In this document: piece by piece, positions 26,864 to 35,343 of the stretch
Numbering within the stretch: the first letter of the stretch is position 1
How the letters are laid out: the number at the start of each line of letters is the position of its first letter
Origin: Thermaurantimonas aggregans
GTDB lineage: Bacteria > Bacteroidota > Bacteroidia > Flavobacteriales > Schleiferiaceae
Reading direction: 5' to 3'
NCBI RefSeq assembly: GCF_003851885.1
Contig: NZ_BHZE01000014.1
Location: forward strand, 1 to 64,000
Length of the DNA stretch: 64,000 nucleotides
Position numbers and translations under genes: made by a program
Notes under the pieces: model-generated
Database searches by the model: none
Seen by the model: only the letters and a program-made list of their open reading frames with translations
Told to the model about the DNA's origin: nothing

Positions 26864-26877
26864 GATATTAAAAAATT

Positions 26878-29463
26878 TTAGGTTAAACTTCTCCACTTAA
26901 ATTCAGCCAATCGACAAGCCACAGCGGCTAAGTCGAGGAAGGAGTTTCCGCTTCCGGAAATCAATTTTTCTCCAGCTTGGTTTGTAGAAATTCCGTTTAA
27001 AAATATTGAATAATCTCCAAATTTTATATAGCTATCTGTAAATGCACTCGTGTGAAAAGCTTGCAGAAATTCTCTTTGATTCTTATCACGTTCTATCATA
27101 CGACCGAAAGTGTATGCCAGCAACCATCGCCAGCTAACATTATCGGGTGTCAATTTTCTGTATTCGTAAAATGTCAACACTCTGGAAATAAAGGATTTGT
27201 TTAATTCACCATTCATCAGTTTAGAATAAATGGTTTTATAAAGGTGTTTTACCATTGGCCATTCGGTATCCCAATTCAGTGCAAATCCAAACACGGAAAG
27301 CGAATTTTTTTCTAACGATATTTCGCCATTAGATACTTTGTGTGATTTTGCATTTTTCTCTTCATTTTCTGCCAATTTAGCAAATCTTTTGGCTGGAAAT
27401 TTACCTTTCACGAATACAATTCCACCAGATATTGATAAATTGGGATTGTAGGCTGTATATTCTCTGAAATCATTTCGAATTATTTCTGCAATTTCAAGAA
27501 TAACGTCCCATTTCCCAAGTAAGAACAAATCATCGCCACCAGAATACAAAATGTAACAATCACTTTTGTGCGTTCCTACTAAATTATTTAAATATCCTTT
27601 AAAGAAAAAGTCCAAAGATCTACTCAGGGTTGCCAATCTACTAATGCTATGTTTTTTTCGTGAGAATCCATTTTTAAAAAGAGCTCCGAGATTGTCAACG
27701 TCCATCCTCAAAATTCCCAATCTCTTAAAGTCTCCCTCCCCTGCTAATTCATCAAATGTTTTGGGTTCCCCATCTTCATCAGCTGGATATGTATTTCCAC
27801 CATAAAATGTAAATCCTTTTATTACATTTCGTTCACTAAATAAAGGCACTAAAAAATCAGTAGCATTAAACAATAAAGATCTGCCGTTTTCTACGTGATT
27901 TCCTTTATAATAATATTTTTCATTTCGCTTTTCGATCAAAACACCTTTTTTGGTATAAGCACATTGAAAATCGAATTCAAAAAATTTCTCCTGACTGTTT
28001 ATACCTATATCTTCAGCTACTATTAATCCAGCACTATTTTTCAGTTGTCTTCCCAATTCAATTTGCAGTTGTGACTGTCGGCTTCTGTTCTTTCCAATCT
28101 TATTTTCTGGTTCAATTATATCGCCAGATATATCGTCAATATCATCAAATTTTGGTGCGATACCCGGTTCAAAGAATTTTGGATAAGCATCCTCAGAAAT
28201 AAACATTTTGTCGTATCGCTGCACTTTGTGGCGCTCTAATTTTTTATGCAGTTCGGTCCACTTGTCGGCAAGCGATGGTATGGAAATATCTTCTTGTTGT
28301 AGTAGATTTTTTGAGGTAATTTCTATGTAATCAATTGATATGAAAAGTCTTGTTCCAAAATTGTTAAATAACCATTCGTTTATTGTGGTGCGCAGTTCAT
28401 CTACTGTTTGTCGTACCTGTGCGGTGTTTGGGGCAAGAACATGAAATCCTCCTCCGCTATCGATGATTACATTACCTCGATACAATCCGGTTTTTTTCAA
28501 AAAGCAGTAGAGTACATTGTCTATGAGCCATTGTAGATAAAACGAGCGACCTTTAAGCGATTTGGCAGCATTTTTTGAAGATATGTTGTAAATAAAGGAC
28601 TGAATGCCACTGAGGTCAGCTCCAATCAAAAGAGCAAACGGTGTATCTATATCAGGCAGTTTTACATTGGGCTCATTAATGCTTTTATAGTTTTCTATTA
28701 AATAATCGTACAGACTAATGGCTAGTCCGGCACTGGTTCTCAAATGGTCGTAAAGCGACACATCGGGCAGGTCAACTGTGCTGGAGGGAATAAAGCGGGC
28801 ATGTTTTTCCAGCACGTAGGTGAAAGATTCAATCCATGTTTTTAGATCTGATTTGGTGTCGATAGACTTAATATCTCTGCTGAACGCCTGCCATACTTCA
28901 CTGTATTTTGGATCGTTTGTGAAAGAGTCCTTGTCATTGGAAAAACTCAATTCTTTAACTGCAGAGGCATCGAGGGCAGAGTTGTATTCAAATGGTTGTA
29001 TATCAAATCTGTGGATTCCCGAGTAATCGTCGGGTCGACTTACATATTCCATTACATTGTGCAGCCGGACTTTTTTGAAGCTTTTTTGTGTATTATCGTC
29101 GTTTTCGTTTATGGAATTTGACTTTATCCGATCCATGCCGCTGCTAAGCTTATCTGCCAAAGCAATGAGTTGTTCGTCGATTTTTCCTGGCTTATGGTGA
29201 GCGCAGGCAAGGCGCATCAGATTTAGGTCGTCAACTGTAAATTCAAGATTATTATTTTTTATAAACTGTGCAGTCCATAATACGTGAAGATGTGAATAGT
29301 AATTCCCTTGATTTGGGCAGTAAACGCTCTCAAGCTTACGAATTTCAGGCTCTAACAAACGCGTAGTTTTCATTCCATCTGGGTCAGCCCGTTGGAAGAA
29401 TTTTCCGATATCGTGTAATAACGCTGCTAAATAAACGATGTCTCTATCTGTAGCGTTTTTCAT
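26878..29463 (-). CDS. csm1: Cas10/Csm1, type III-A signature subunit
   Basis: An 861-residue Cas10. An N-terminal HD nuclease domain carries AALLHDIGKFFQ (His17-Asp18), for ssDNA cleavage. A first palm-like region follows (GADLSGIQSFIY ~285), and the active Palm polymerase has YSGGDDLFLLGKW at ~640-650 for cyclic oligoadenylate synthesis. Both active sites look intact, so target RNA binding should trigger DNA cleavage and second-messenger production. It overlaps cas6 by 4 bp upstream. Confidence 0.96.
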   Translation of the reverse strand: MKNATDRDIVYLAALLHDIGKFFQRADPDGMKTTRLLEPEIRKLESVYCPNQGNYYSHLHVLWTAQFIKNNNLEFTVDDLNLMRLACAHHKPGKIDEQLIALADKLSSGMDRIKSNSINENDDNTQKSFKKVRLHNVMEYVSRPDDYSGIHRFDIQPFEYNSALDASAVKELSFSNDKDSFTNDPKYSEVWQAFSRDIKSIDTKSDLKTWIESFTYVLEKHARFIPSSTVDLPDVSLYDHLRTSAGLAISLYDYLIENYKSINEPNVKLPDIDTPFALLIGADLSGIQSFIYNISSKNAAKSLKGRSFYLQWLIDNVLYCFLKKTGLYRGNVIIDSGGGFHVLAPNTAQVRQTVDELRTTINEWLFNNFGTRLFISIDYIEITSKNLLQQEDISIPSLADKWTELHKKLERHKVQRYDKMFISEDAYPKFFEPGIAPKFDDIDDISGDIIEPENKIGKNRSRQSQLQIELGRQLKNSAGLIVAEDIGINSQEKFFEFDFQCAYTKKGVLIEKRNEKYYYKGNHVENGRSLLFNATDFLVPLFSERNVIKGFTFYGGNTYPADEDGEPKTFDELAGEGDFKRLGILRMDVDNLGALFKNGFSRKKHSISRLATLSRSLDFFFKGYLNNLVGTHKSDCYILYSGGDDLFLLGKWDVILEIAEIIRNDFREYTAYNPNLSISGGIVFVKGKFPAKRFAKLAENEEKNAKSHKVSNGEISLEKNSLSVFGFALNWDTEWPMVKHLYKTIYSKLMNGELNKSFISRVLTFYEYRKLTPDNVSWRWLLAYTFGRMIERDKNQREFLQAFHTSAFTDSYIKFGDYSIFLNGISTNQAGEKLISGSGNSFLDLAAVACRLAEFKWRSLT

Positions 29464-30164
29464 GCAGATATTACTTTATCTTCTGTTTCTTTCTTCTTTT
29501 TTAACATCCGTAAGCTTCCAAAGCCGTGGCTTACTCCCTTTCCCAGTCCTAAGTAGTCGGGCATAAAGACGTTGGTGGTAAAGCGCACGTTGAATGCCTT
29601 CATTCCTACGCCTTTGTATTTGACCGATACTTCCTCAGGTAAATTGATGAATTTGACTTTTAGGGGTTTATCGATTTTCCAATCGATACCTTTGGCCATT
29701 GACAATATATTTCCGATCAGAATTTTTTCTAAAAATTCTATGCGCTCTCCTGCGCCTTCAATGGCATTGTATTTTTCATAATTCTCTTCATTGAGGGCAA
29801 GCCAGCGATTTATATAGTATTCAAAAGAATAATCCCAAACGTTAAAAGTAATTTGTCTGAGAATCAGGTCGTGTATTTTCAAGTGTAATTCTCGATCACT
29901 GATGGAAATTTTCCAGGAGGGTTGTTGAAAGAGATGTGTGATTTCGTCAGTTCCGTCGTCGATGCAGAAAATGGCAGCATTGCCTCGTACGGTTTTATAT
30001 TGAATTCCAGGATATTCGTAATAAAAACCACCTTCAGGTCGATGATTGTGAAAACCTATGTGCTCGAGACCTACTTTTTTAATAACCGCCCCTCTGAAGG
30101 CAGGTATTTCATGCGCAGCTATTTGATTCTGAAATACTACCAGTAGGGTGCGTACTTTTTTCAT
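29460..30164 (-). CDS. cas6: CRISPR pre-crRNA endoribonuclease Cas6
   Basis: A 234-residue RAMP. The C-terminal glycine-rich loop GKGVSHGFGSLRML is the Cas6 signature, and the rest has the two-ferredoxin-fold layout (FNVRFTTNVFMPDY). It is the only cas6 in the window, first in the csm operon, so it may supply crRNAs to both the Csm and Cmr complexes. A promoter element lies 30 bp upstream, and an inverted repeat CTACCAGTAG occurs inside its first codons. Confidence 0.88.
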   Translation of the reverse strand: MKKVRTLLVVFQNQIAAHEIPAFRGAVIKKVGLEHIGFHNHRPEGGFYYEYPGIQYKTVRGNAAIFCIDDGTDEITHLFQQPSWKISISDRELHLKIHDLILRQITFNVWDYSFEYYINRWLALNEENYEKYNAIEGAGERIEFLEKILIGNILSMAKGIDWKIDKPLKVKFINLPEEVSVKYKGVGMKAFNVRFTTNVFMPDYLGLGKGVSHGFGSLRMLKKKKETEDKVISA

Positions 30165-30193
30165 GGGTATTGTAAAGATATCTTAATTAATTG

Positions 30194-30201
30194 CAAATCT
30201 A
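30194..30201 (-). promoter_or_regulatory. Putative promoter of the cas6-csm operon
   Basis: TAGATTTG on the minus strand, 29 bp upstream of the cas6 ATG, in a 91-bp spacer after cmr6. It fits TAnnTTTG and suggests that the csm operon has its own promoter apart from the cmr operon. Confidence 0.55.
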
Positions 30202-30239
30202 TAGTAAAAGTAAAAAATTTCCTTTCACATATTCAATAC

Positions 30240-30249
30240 CTACTGGTAG
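30240..30249. promoter_or_regulatory. Inverted repeat CTAC-TG-GTAG upstream of cas6
   Basis: CTACTGGTAG with flanking AC...GT giving 6-bp arms. A second site, CTACCAGTAG, lies at 30137-30146 within cas6. The two centres are 103 bp apart and bracket the promoter element at 30194-30201. Possible operator pair; no regulator is known. Confidence 0.3.
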
Positions 30250-30255
30250 GTTTTT

Positions 30256-31395
30256 TCACAGTTGTTTCATGTATCCATATCCTACAGCAGTTTTTGCACC
30301 GATGCCGCGTTCTTGTAGAGCTTCTTTGAGAAAGCCTGAAGTTACCGAAAGCATATCCCCCCTTTTTGCCCCTAACTTGATATTTTCATTCTCCACGCCT
30401 TTGCGCAAGCCTACCATAAATTGAAAAGTGAGGTTTTCAACGGTAAGGAAAATGATAGGCACGGGGCTTTGATAATCCGCAGGCGGTTGAAATTTCGGGC
30501 TATTTACATCATATTCATAATAATTCGGATAGTGAGGATTCATTATATCCGCTTTGATGCAACCTTGCGGGCTGTGGGTGGGGTAGGCATCAAAGAATAT
30601 AATATCTCCTTCCTTTTCAGTAATTTCAGGAAAGCGATATTTTGATAAATCTTTCCCAAATTCGCGCTTATCTTCATCAAAACAACGTTTGTAAAAAGTA
30701 GTCATCCGTCTTTTTTGACCGTTTTCCTCATATATTGTTTCTTCTCCACATCCAAAAATGTCACACATTTCTTTTGAGTTGTGAAATAATAAGGCTTCAC
30801 TATTTGCCTTATTACCTTGCAAAGTTGTAATCATATAACTTCTCAATACGCCTTTAATTGCGCTTGCAGGGATATAAGGAAATCCATACACGTGATGTAA
30901 CGAAATAGACGTTTCAAACACAGAGCCGCTACCCAAACCTACGGTTAATCGCCAGTCGGGTTGGAATTGCAGTTCATTCTTCTGCTTGTTGTCATACACT
31001 TTGGGCAATAAATTACCGCCTGTGAGTTGCAAAGCGTTGTGATGATGGCGAGCGATGAAACGTTGGTAAAAAGGTGTTTTTTGCCAACCTTTTTCTTCTT
31101 TTTCAAAAATATCAATTATAGAAACATCTTCAAGTCTATTCTTTTTACCCGCAGTCTTTTCAACTACTTTTTCAACATTAATCTTCTTGATAACAAATTT
31201 CTTTCTGTCTTTGTCATCTTCGTTGTTTACCCTCTGAGTTTCCGTCCAAAACCTCTTCCTTTTATGCAAAAAAGAATAGAAGTTTTGGGCGGTTTCCTGT
31301 GACGAAACATTTTTAACTTCTCTTTCTATGCCCATAAGTTTACCTAAATCCTGTAAAGAGTTGGCCGTTTGTTGCCTCTTGTCTTGCTTTGCCAT
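30256..31395 (-). CDS. cmr6: Type III-B CRISPR RAMP protein Cmr6
   Basis: A 379-residue Cas7-like subunit that caps the Cmr complex near the crRNA 3' end. The GLGSGSVFETSISLHHVYG region (~170) and PYIPASAIKGVLRSY (~190) are Cmr6 hallmarks, and GAKTAVGYGYMKQL closes the protein. The first ~110 residues are a charged Lys/Glu-rich extension not needed for the core fold. It is the last gene of the cmr operon, with its ATG 2 bp after the intended stop of cmr5. Confidence 0.92.
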   Translation of the reverse strand: MAKQDKRQQTANSLQDLGKLMGIEREVKNVSSQETAQNFYSFLHKRKRFWTETQRVNNEDDKDRKKFVIKKINVEKVVEKTAGKKNRLEDVSIIDIFEKEEKGWQKTPFYQRFIARHHHNALQLTGGNLLPKVYDNKQKNELQFQPDWRLTVGLGSGSVFETSISLHHVYGFPYIPASAIKGVLRSYMITTLQGNKANSEALLFHNSKEMCDIFGCGEETIYEENGQKRRMTTFYKRCFDEDKREFGKDLSKYRFPEITEKEGDIIFFDAYPTHSPQGCIKADIMNPHYPNYYEYDVNSPKFQPPADYQSPVPIIFLTVENLTFQFMVGLRKGVENENIKLGAKRGDMLSVTSGFLKEALQERGIGAKTAVGYGYMKQL

Positions 31396-31397
31396 AG

Positions 31398-31826
31398 TTA
31401 TTCTGATTTAGCGAACCTACGTAACCAATTGAACAAGGCTAATACTTCAGTGGTGCATTGGATTAAGTCCTTTGCCGTTGCTGAAGTTGTTAGATGTGTC
31501 ATCAGTTGCTCGTCAGTATTTGGATTGAGTGAAAGCAAGCCATATTATGAATGTGTAAGCCATTCGCGGATATTTTTTAAAACCTCGCCATTTTTTCCGC
31601 TACCTTTCTTAGAGTACAAAAAAGCCAAAGTGTTTAATAATCCATTGGTTTTGATATAAGTGGGTACTTTATCAACAATGGCACTATACTCGTCTTTTGC
31701 CTTCTTTTTACGTTTTTTATCTTCTTCGCTGTCAGTTTCAAGCGAATTGTATTTACTCGCACACTCCCACGCAAATTTTGCTCTTGCCTGGGCGATGCTT
31801 TTCATGGTTGATAGATTGTTAGGCAT
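31398..31826 (-). pseudogene. cmr5: cmr5 (type III-B small subunit), interrupted by an in-frame stop
   Basis: The first 93 residues (AQARAKFAWECASKY ... VPTYIKTNGLLNTLAFLYSK ... NIREWLTHS) are clearly the helical small subunit Cmr5. A TAA at 31545-31547 then stops translation. Past it the same frame stays open for 48 codons and encodes the family's expected C-terminal helix (TEVLALFNWLRRFAKSE), ending at 31398, 2 bp before cmr6. A one-base change in TAA would restore a normal 142-residue Cmr5. So this is a recent nonsense mutation or a base error in the sequence. A re-start at the ATG 17 codons past the stop could give a 34-residue C-terminal piece. It overlaps cmr4 by 8 bp. Confidence 0.88.
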
Positions 31827-32847
31827 TTTCTACCTCCTTCTCTTTTTCAGTTAAAAATTTAGTTCTCACAATTCCTTTGCCTAGGGTAGCGTTGCCGCCG
31901 ATTTGGACAATGTTGGGTATTTCTTCAAAAAACGTTTTTACGTCTGCTGCTGTCATGCGATCTTCTCTTGATGAAAATTCATCTGAAAACATCACCAACG
32001 AATACATCACGCTTTCGGCGGGCAGGTATTCTTCGCTGAACAATGCCCCTTGCTGTACCGTACCCGTTTCGTTGTTGATTTTGGTGCGGGTAATGACTTC
32101 GGTAGCAAGGGTTACAAAGTCGCGGAAATTTTCATCTGAAAGAATAATGATGTCTTTTTCCATTTTCGTAGCCCAATAACTTGTATCAGTGGCAGAAAAG
32201 ATATTTTCTTTCAACCATTTAGCTAACTTATCTACATTACCGTTGGCTGTATCTTTGGTAAGTGTAAAAACAAATTCTTCTAAATAGGCTTGTTGCTTAC
32301 TGTTGTTATTTTTTAGAATTTCTGCTTTTGAAGTGGTTTTATCTTCCTCTGTGTTAAAATCATCCGCAGAAAAACTGGTTGTAATCCTCGCCAACTCCAA
32401 ATCCGCAATAAACTTCTTAATTACCCTTGGGCAGGTAATCCACGCAAATACGCCGTACAAGGACTTGACGGGAAACAACAACAAACGGGCATCGGTTATC
32501 GAAATACAACCAGAAAATTGTGAATTTTCTTTGAAAGTTTCTTTTAAAAATTCTTTTGCTGAAAAGCGTTTTTTCACATCAAATCCCAATTCTCCATCAT
32601 CATAACCAAAAGCTTTGTTGATGGTGATTAGGTTACTTTTTGCTTTGCTATCGTCTTTTTCAGACAATACTAATTTACTTTCAAAAGCCTCTCGTAAAGC
32701 ACCTTTGAGCGATGAGGCTTCTATTTTTGGGAAATTGGTGTGCCTTTCGCGTTGGATAGGCAAATCTACGATACCCAGATCTGAGCCGCTGCCTACGTGC
32801 AGGGGTGTTTCGCAGATAAGAAATAAAGGTCTGGCATTTTTGTACAT
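31819..32847 (-). CDS. cmr4: Type III-B CRISPR backbone RAMP and target RNase Cmr4
   Basis: A 342-residue Cas7-like backbone subunit. The N-terminus CETPLHVGSGSDLGIVDLPI matches Cmr4, with Asp28 in VDLPIQRE at the catalytic position, so target RNA cleavage is expected. IEASSLKGALREAFE and NATLGKGIVRTKF are the glycine-loop motifs. It lies 49 bp after the CARF nuclease gene inserted in the operon and overlaps cmr5 by 8 bp. Confidence 0.94.
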   Translation of the reverse strand: MYKNARPLFLICETPLHVGSGSDLGIVDLPIQRERHTNFPKIEASSLKGALREAFESKLVLSEKDDSKAKSNLITINKAFGYDDGELGFDVKKRFSAKEFLKETFKENSQFSGCISITDARLLLFPVKSLYGVFAWITCPRVIKKFIADLELARITTSFSADDFNTEEDKTTSKAEILKNNNSKQQAYLEEFVFTLTKDTANGNVDKLAKWLKENIFSATDTSYWATKMEKDIIILSDENFRDFVTLATEVITRTKINNETGTVQQGALFSEEYLPAESVMYSLVMFSDEFSSREDRMTAADVKTFFEEIPNIVQIGGNATLGKGIVRTKFLTEKEKEVENA

Positions 32848-32896
32848 AGTGTTTTATGGTTTTAGTGTTTTAGGACAGGATTTCAGGGTTTATGGA

Positions 32897-34261
32897 TTAT
32901 GTTAAGATAATATCTATCAATTGAGAATCTTTAATATCTGATTTGAAAAAGTCTTGATAAATATGTCTTTCTTGACTTTGCTTACTTTTTTGTATTTTTA
33001 GAAATTTACATTTGAAGTCAATATTCATATCAAATCTTTCTTTCAATTGCATTACTGTTTCCACATTGACACTATTTTCACTTTCACCATAAAGAATTAA
33101 CCATATTTCGTTAATGTTTTCTAAGGATTTAACCCTACTAGGAAAATGCGCTAACAAATGTGTCCAACTATCATAAGTATTTTCCAATACGGAAGCAGGT
33201 TTTACTTCAATACCAATTTTAGAAGTTTCATTTGGCTTTATGACCAAATCGATATCGCCACCATCTTTAGTTTTTACACTATGCTTTACCTTATTACAAT
33301 CAAATTTTGTTTGGTAATATTTGTACAGTTTATATTCTACAAAATAACCCATAATAGTACCTGTTAACGGACTTGCTTTATCTTTAAGATACTCACTTAA
33401 AATTATTCCTAAAGGCGTTAGTTTGGTATTATCCTTAAACACCAAATTAAGTTCACGCATTTCTTCAACATCTTTTAGATATTTTATATTATTTCTTTTA
33501 TTTTCATTAAACAACAAAATTGTATATTTTTCAATTATTTCCCAATCAAAACCAACGGGCATTGGGGGCAAATGAATAATCTCTGAACTGTCTTCATATA
33601 AATAGTAAATTGACAAGTGATATAACTGTGCTAAAATTGTAATGGGTGGTATTAAGGCTTTATAGCCACCTGTAATATTAAGTAAAGTGTTTTCTGAACC
33701 CGCGGTAGAAGTAATAATTTTAATTTTTTCAATAAGGTTTAGCAGACCTTGTTCTGAATATTTTTTTAGGTTAAGATTTTTTATAATATGGGCTGACGAA
33801 AAGTTATGGTCTTTTATTTTTTCAATGATGGTAGCATTTTCAGCAACTTCTTCAAAGGCTACCGTATAACCTTTCCTTCTCAAATACCCCGCTATCACCT
33901 CTGCACACAAAGGCGACAAAATGGTATCGGTGCAAAGTAGGTGAATGGTTAAGGTTAATTCTTCGCCTTCTTTCAACGATTTTCTTAATTCCTTTTCAAT
34001 GGCGGTAATGCTGCTGATTTCGGCGCAGTTGGATTTTGCATTTAAATATTCTATCAGTAATTGAAGAATCCCTCTTTCGCCATATTCGCCCTTTACATAA
34101 TTGATATAACTATCTGCGGTTGTGCCTGAATTTTCAAAAAAAGAGCATTTTTCAAGTTCTCTCAGTTGTTCTCTAATTTCATCTGTAAGTCCATAATTAT
34201 TGGTTTCTTTCCAATTAGAAATTAAAGAAGTGCCAACAGTAGTAAGGATAGTTTTATTCAT
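32897..34261 (-). CDS. CARF-PD-(D/E)XK nuclease within the cmr operon
   Basis: A 454-residue predicted cyclic-oligoadenylate-activated nuclease. Residues ~1-215 are a CARF domain of the APE2256 kind, with TTVGTSLISN at the N-terminus and the ligand-site motif LLNITGGYKALIPP (~195). A linker with possible winged-helix character follows. Residues ~300-420 carry a PD-(D/E)XK core, GGDIDLV (~335) and IGIEVKPAS (~348). Binding cOA would switch on DNA and/or RNA cleavage. It sits between cmr3 (5-bp spacer) and cmr4, so it is made with the complex. The exact family and substrate are unsure. Confidence 0.82.
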   Translation of the reverse strand: MNKTILTTVGTSLISNWKETNNYGLTDEIREQLRELEKCSFFENSGTTADSYINYVKGEYGERGILQLLIEYLNAKSNCAEISSITAIEKELRKSLKEGEELTLTIHLLCTDTILSPLCAEVIAGYLRRKGYTVAFEEVAENATIIEKIKDHNFSSAHIIKNLNLKKYSEQGLLNLIEKIKIITSTAGSENTLLNITGGYKALIPPITILAQLYHLSIYYLYEDSSEIIHLPPMPVGFDWEIIEKYTILLFNENKRNNIKYLKDVEEMRELNLVFKDNTKLTPLGIILSEYLKDKASPLTGTIMGYFVEYKLYKYYQTKFDCNKVKHSVKTKDGGDIDLVIKPNETSKIGIEVKPASVLENTYDSWTHLLAHFPSRVKSLENINEIWLILYGESENSVNVETVMQLKERFDMNIDFKCKFLKIQKSKQSQERHIYQDFFKSDIKDSQLIDIILT

Positions 34262-34266
34262 CGTGC

Positions 34267-35343
34267 TCAGTTGTTTGGGGTTGTACCAATGTAAAATTTT
34301 CCGAAACCTTGTTTTTCAAAGCCTTCAATTTCGTTGAAAGGATTATTTTGGTACAAGTGCTCAAATACTTGCTGAGGATTTTTTGCTTTAAGGTAGTACA
34401 CACTTCCCGCAGGAACTGCTTTGTACATCGGTTTGGGTGCTTGCTTTGCCATATCAAACCCACCTGCAAACAGGGGTTTTCCTATTGCATAAGTGAGTAG
34501 TTCAAAATCATTGGAATTGAGAAAAGCCTTTGGGCAGTAGCCATTTTCTAAAATTGCAGGTGTATTTAGATAAACCCTTAAAATATCAGACTTTAAATTC
34601 TCAGTTTTTAAATGAAGATTAGGTACTTGACTTTGGTCAATATGTTTATAAAAGACAGATTTGTTTTCACCTCCAAAACGAACTATACCTGTATCATCGA
34701 GAGTTAAGTTTTCGTATTCAACGGCTATTTTCAATTTATTTTTTTCAGCATTATCAAGCCTTTGCATATTCACCCTATACATTTTGCCTTCGGCTTCACC
34801 TGATGTTGTACGGCTGTTATTATCCCGTCCTATGCCGATTTTAGGCTCAGAAGTGATGTATTTTGAAAGCGAATCGGCAAAAATTTCACTTTCGTTATAG
34901 TTTAAGTAATGCACAAAACGATTTTTCGATAAAATTCCCTTGTTCAGTTCGTCTACCTTTTTGCGTAGCGGTGTGTATAAAATTTCTGGACATTCATTAG
35001 AGCCTGTATTGAAAGGTTCACGTTTTAAGAAATAGATTTTTTTTGCCTCGTTTTCGTCTTTGTCTTTGAATTTTACTAAATCCAAAGGCATTGTAAAATA
35101 GGGTGTATTATCAATTAACAGGTAAATGTTGTGAAGTATAAAATTTTTTGTATTTTCTATAACCTGTGTTGGGTCTGTAATGCCTTGTTGAAACATATAC
35201 GCACTACGCAAAGCCCCATAAATTACCGAAGGCAATGGCGGAAAAATACCGTCAGCCCATACATCTTCCCCCATAGAAAAAGGCTTGCCGTCTCTGAAAA
35301 ACAGTGTATCTATTGCCTCAATATGTATCGTTTTTTTAGTCAT
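34267..35343 (-). CDS. cmr3: Type III-B CRISPR RAMP protein Cmr3
   Basis: A 358-residue Cas5-like RAMP that anchors the crRNA 5' tag against Cmr2. EAIDTLFFRDGKPFSMGED and FPPLPSVIYGALRSAYM at the N-terminus are Cmr3 signatures. The C-terminal GFDMAKQAPKPMYKAVPAGSVYYL is also typical. It overlaps cmr2 by 8 bp and precedes the CARF nuclease gene by 5 bp. Confidence 0.94.
   Translation of the reverse strand: MTKKTIHIEAIDTLFFRDGKPFSMGEDVWADGIFPPLPSVIYGALRSAYMFQQGITDPTQVIENTKNFILHNIYLLIDNTPYFTMPLDLVKFKDKDENEAKKIYFLKREPFNTGSNECPEILYTPLRKKVDELNKGILSKNRFVHYLNYNESEIFADSLSKYITSEPKIGIGRDNNSRTTSGEAEGKMYRVNMQRLDNAEKNKLKIAVEYENLTLDDTGIVRFGGENKSVFYKHIDQSQVPNLHLKTENLKSDILRVYLNTPAILENGYCPKAFLNSNDFELLTYAIGKPLFAGGFDMAKQAPKPMYKAVPAGSVYYLKAKNPQQVFEHLYQNNPFNEIEGFEKQGFGKFYIGTTPNN

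Noticed and set aside
31369-31659. A 96-codon plus-strand open frame over cmr5 and the cmr6 start
   Set aside because: It is antisense to the conserved cmr5 frame, which continues past its stop; it has no recognisable protein motif.
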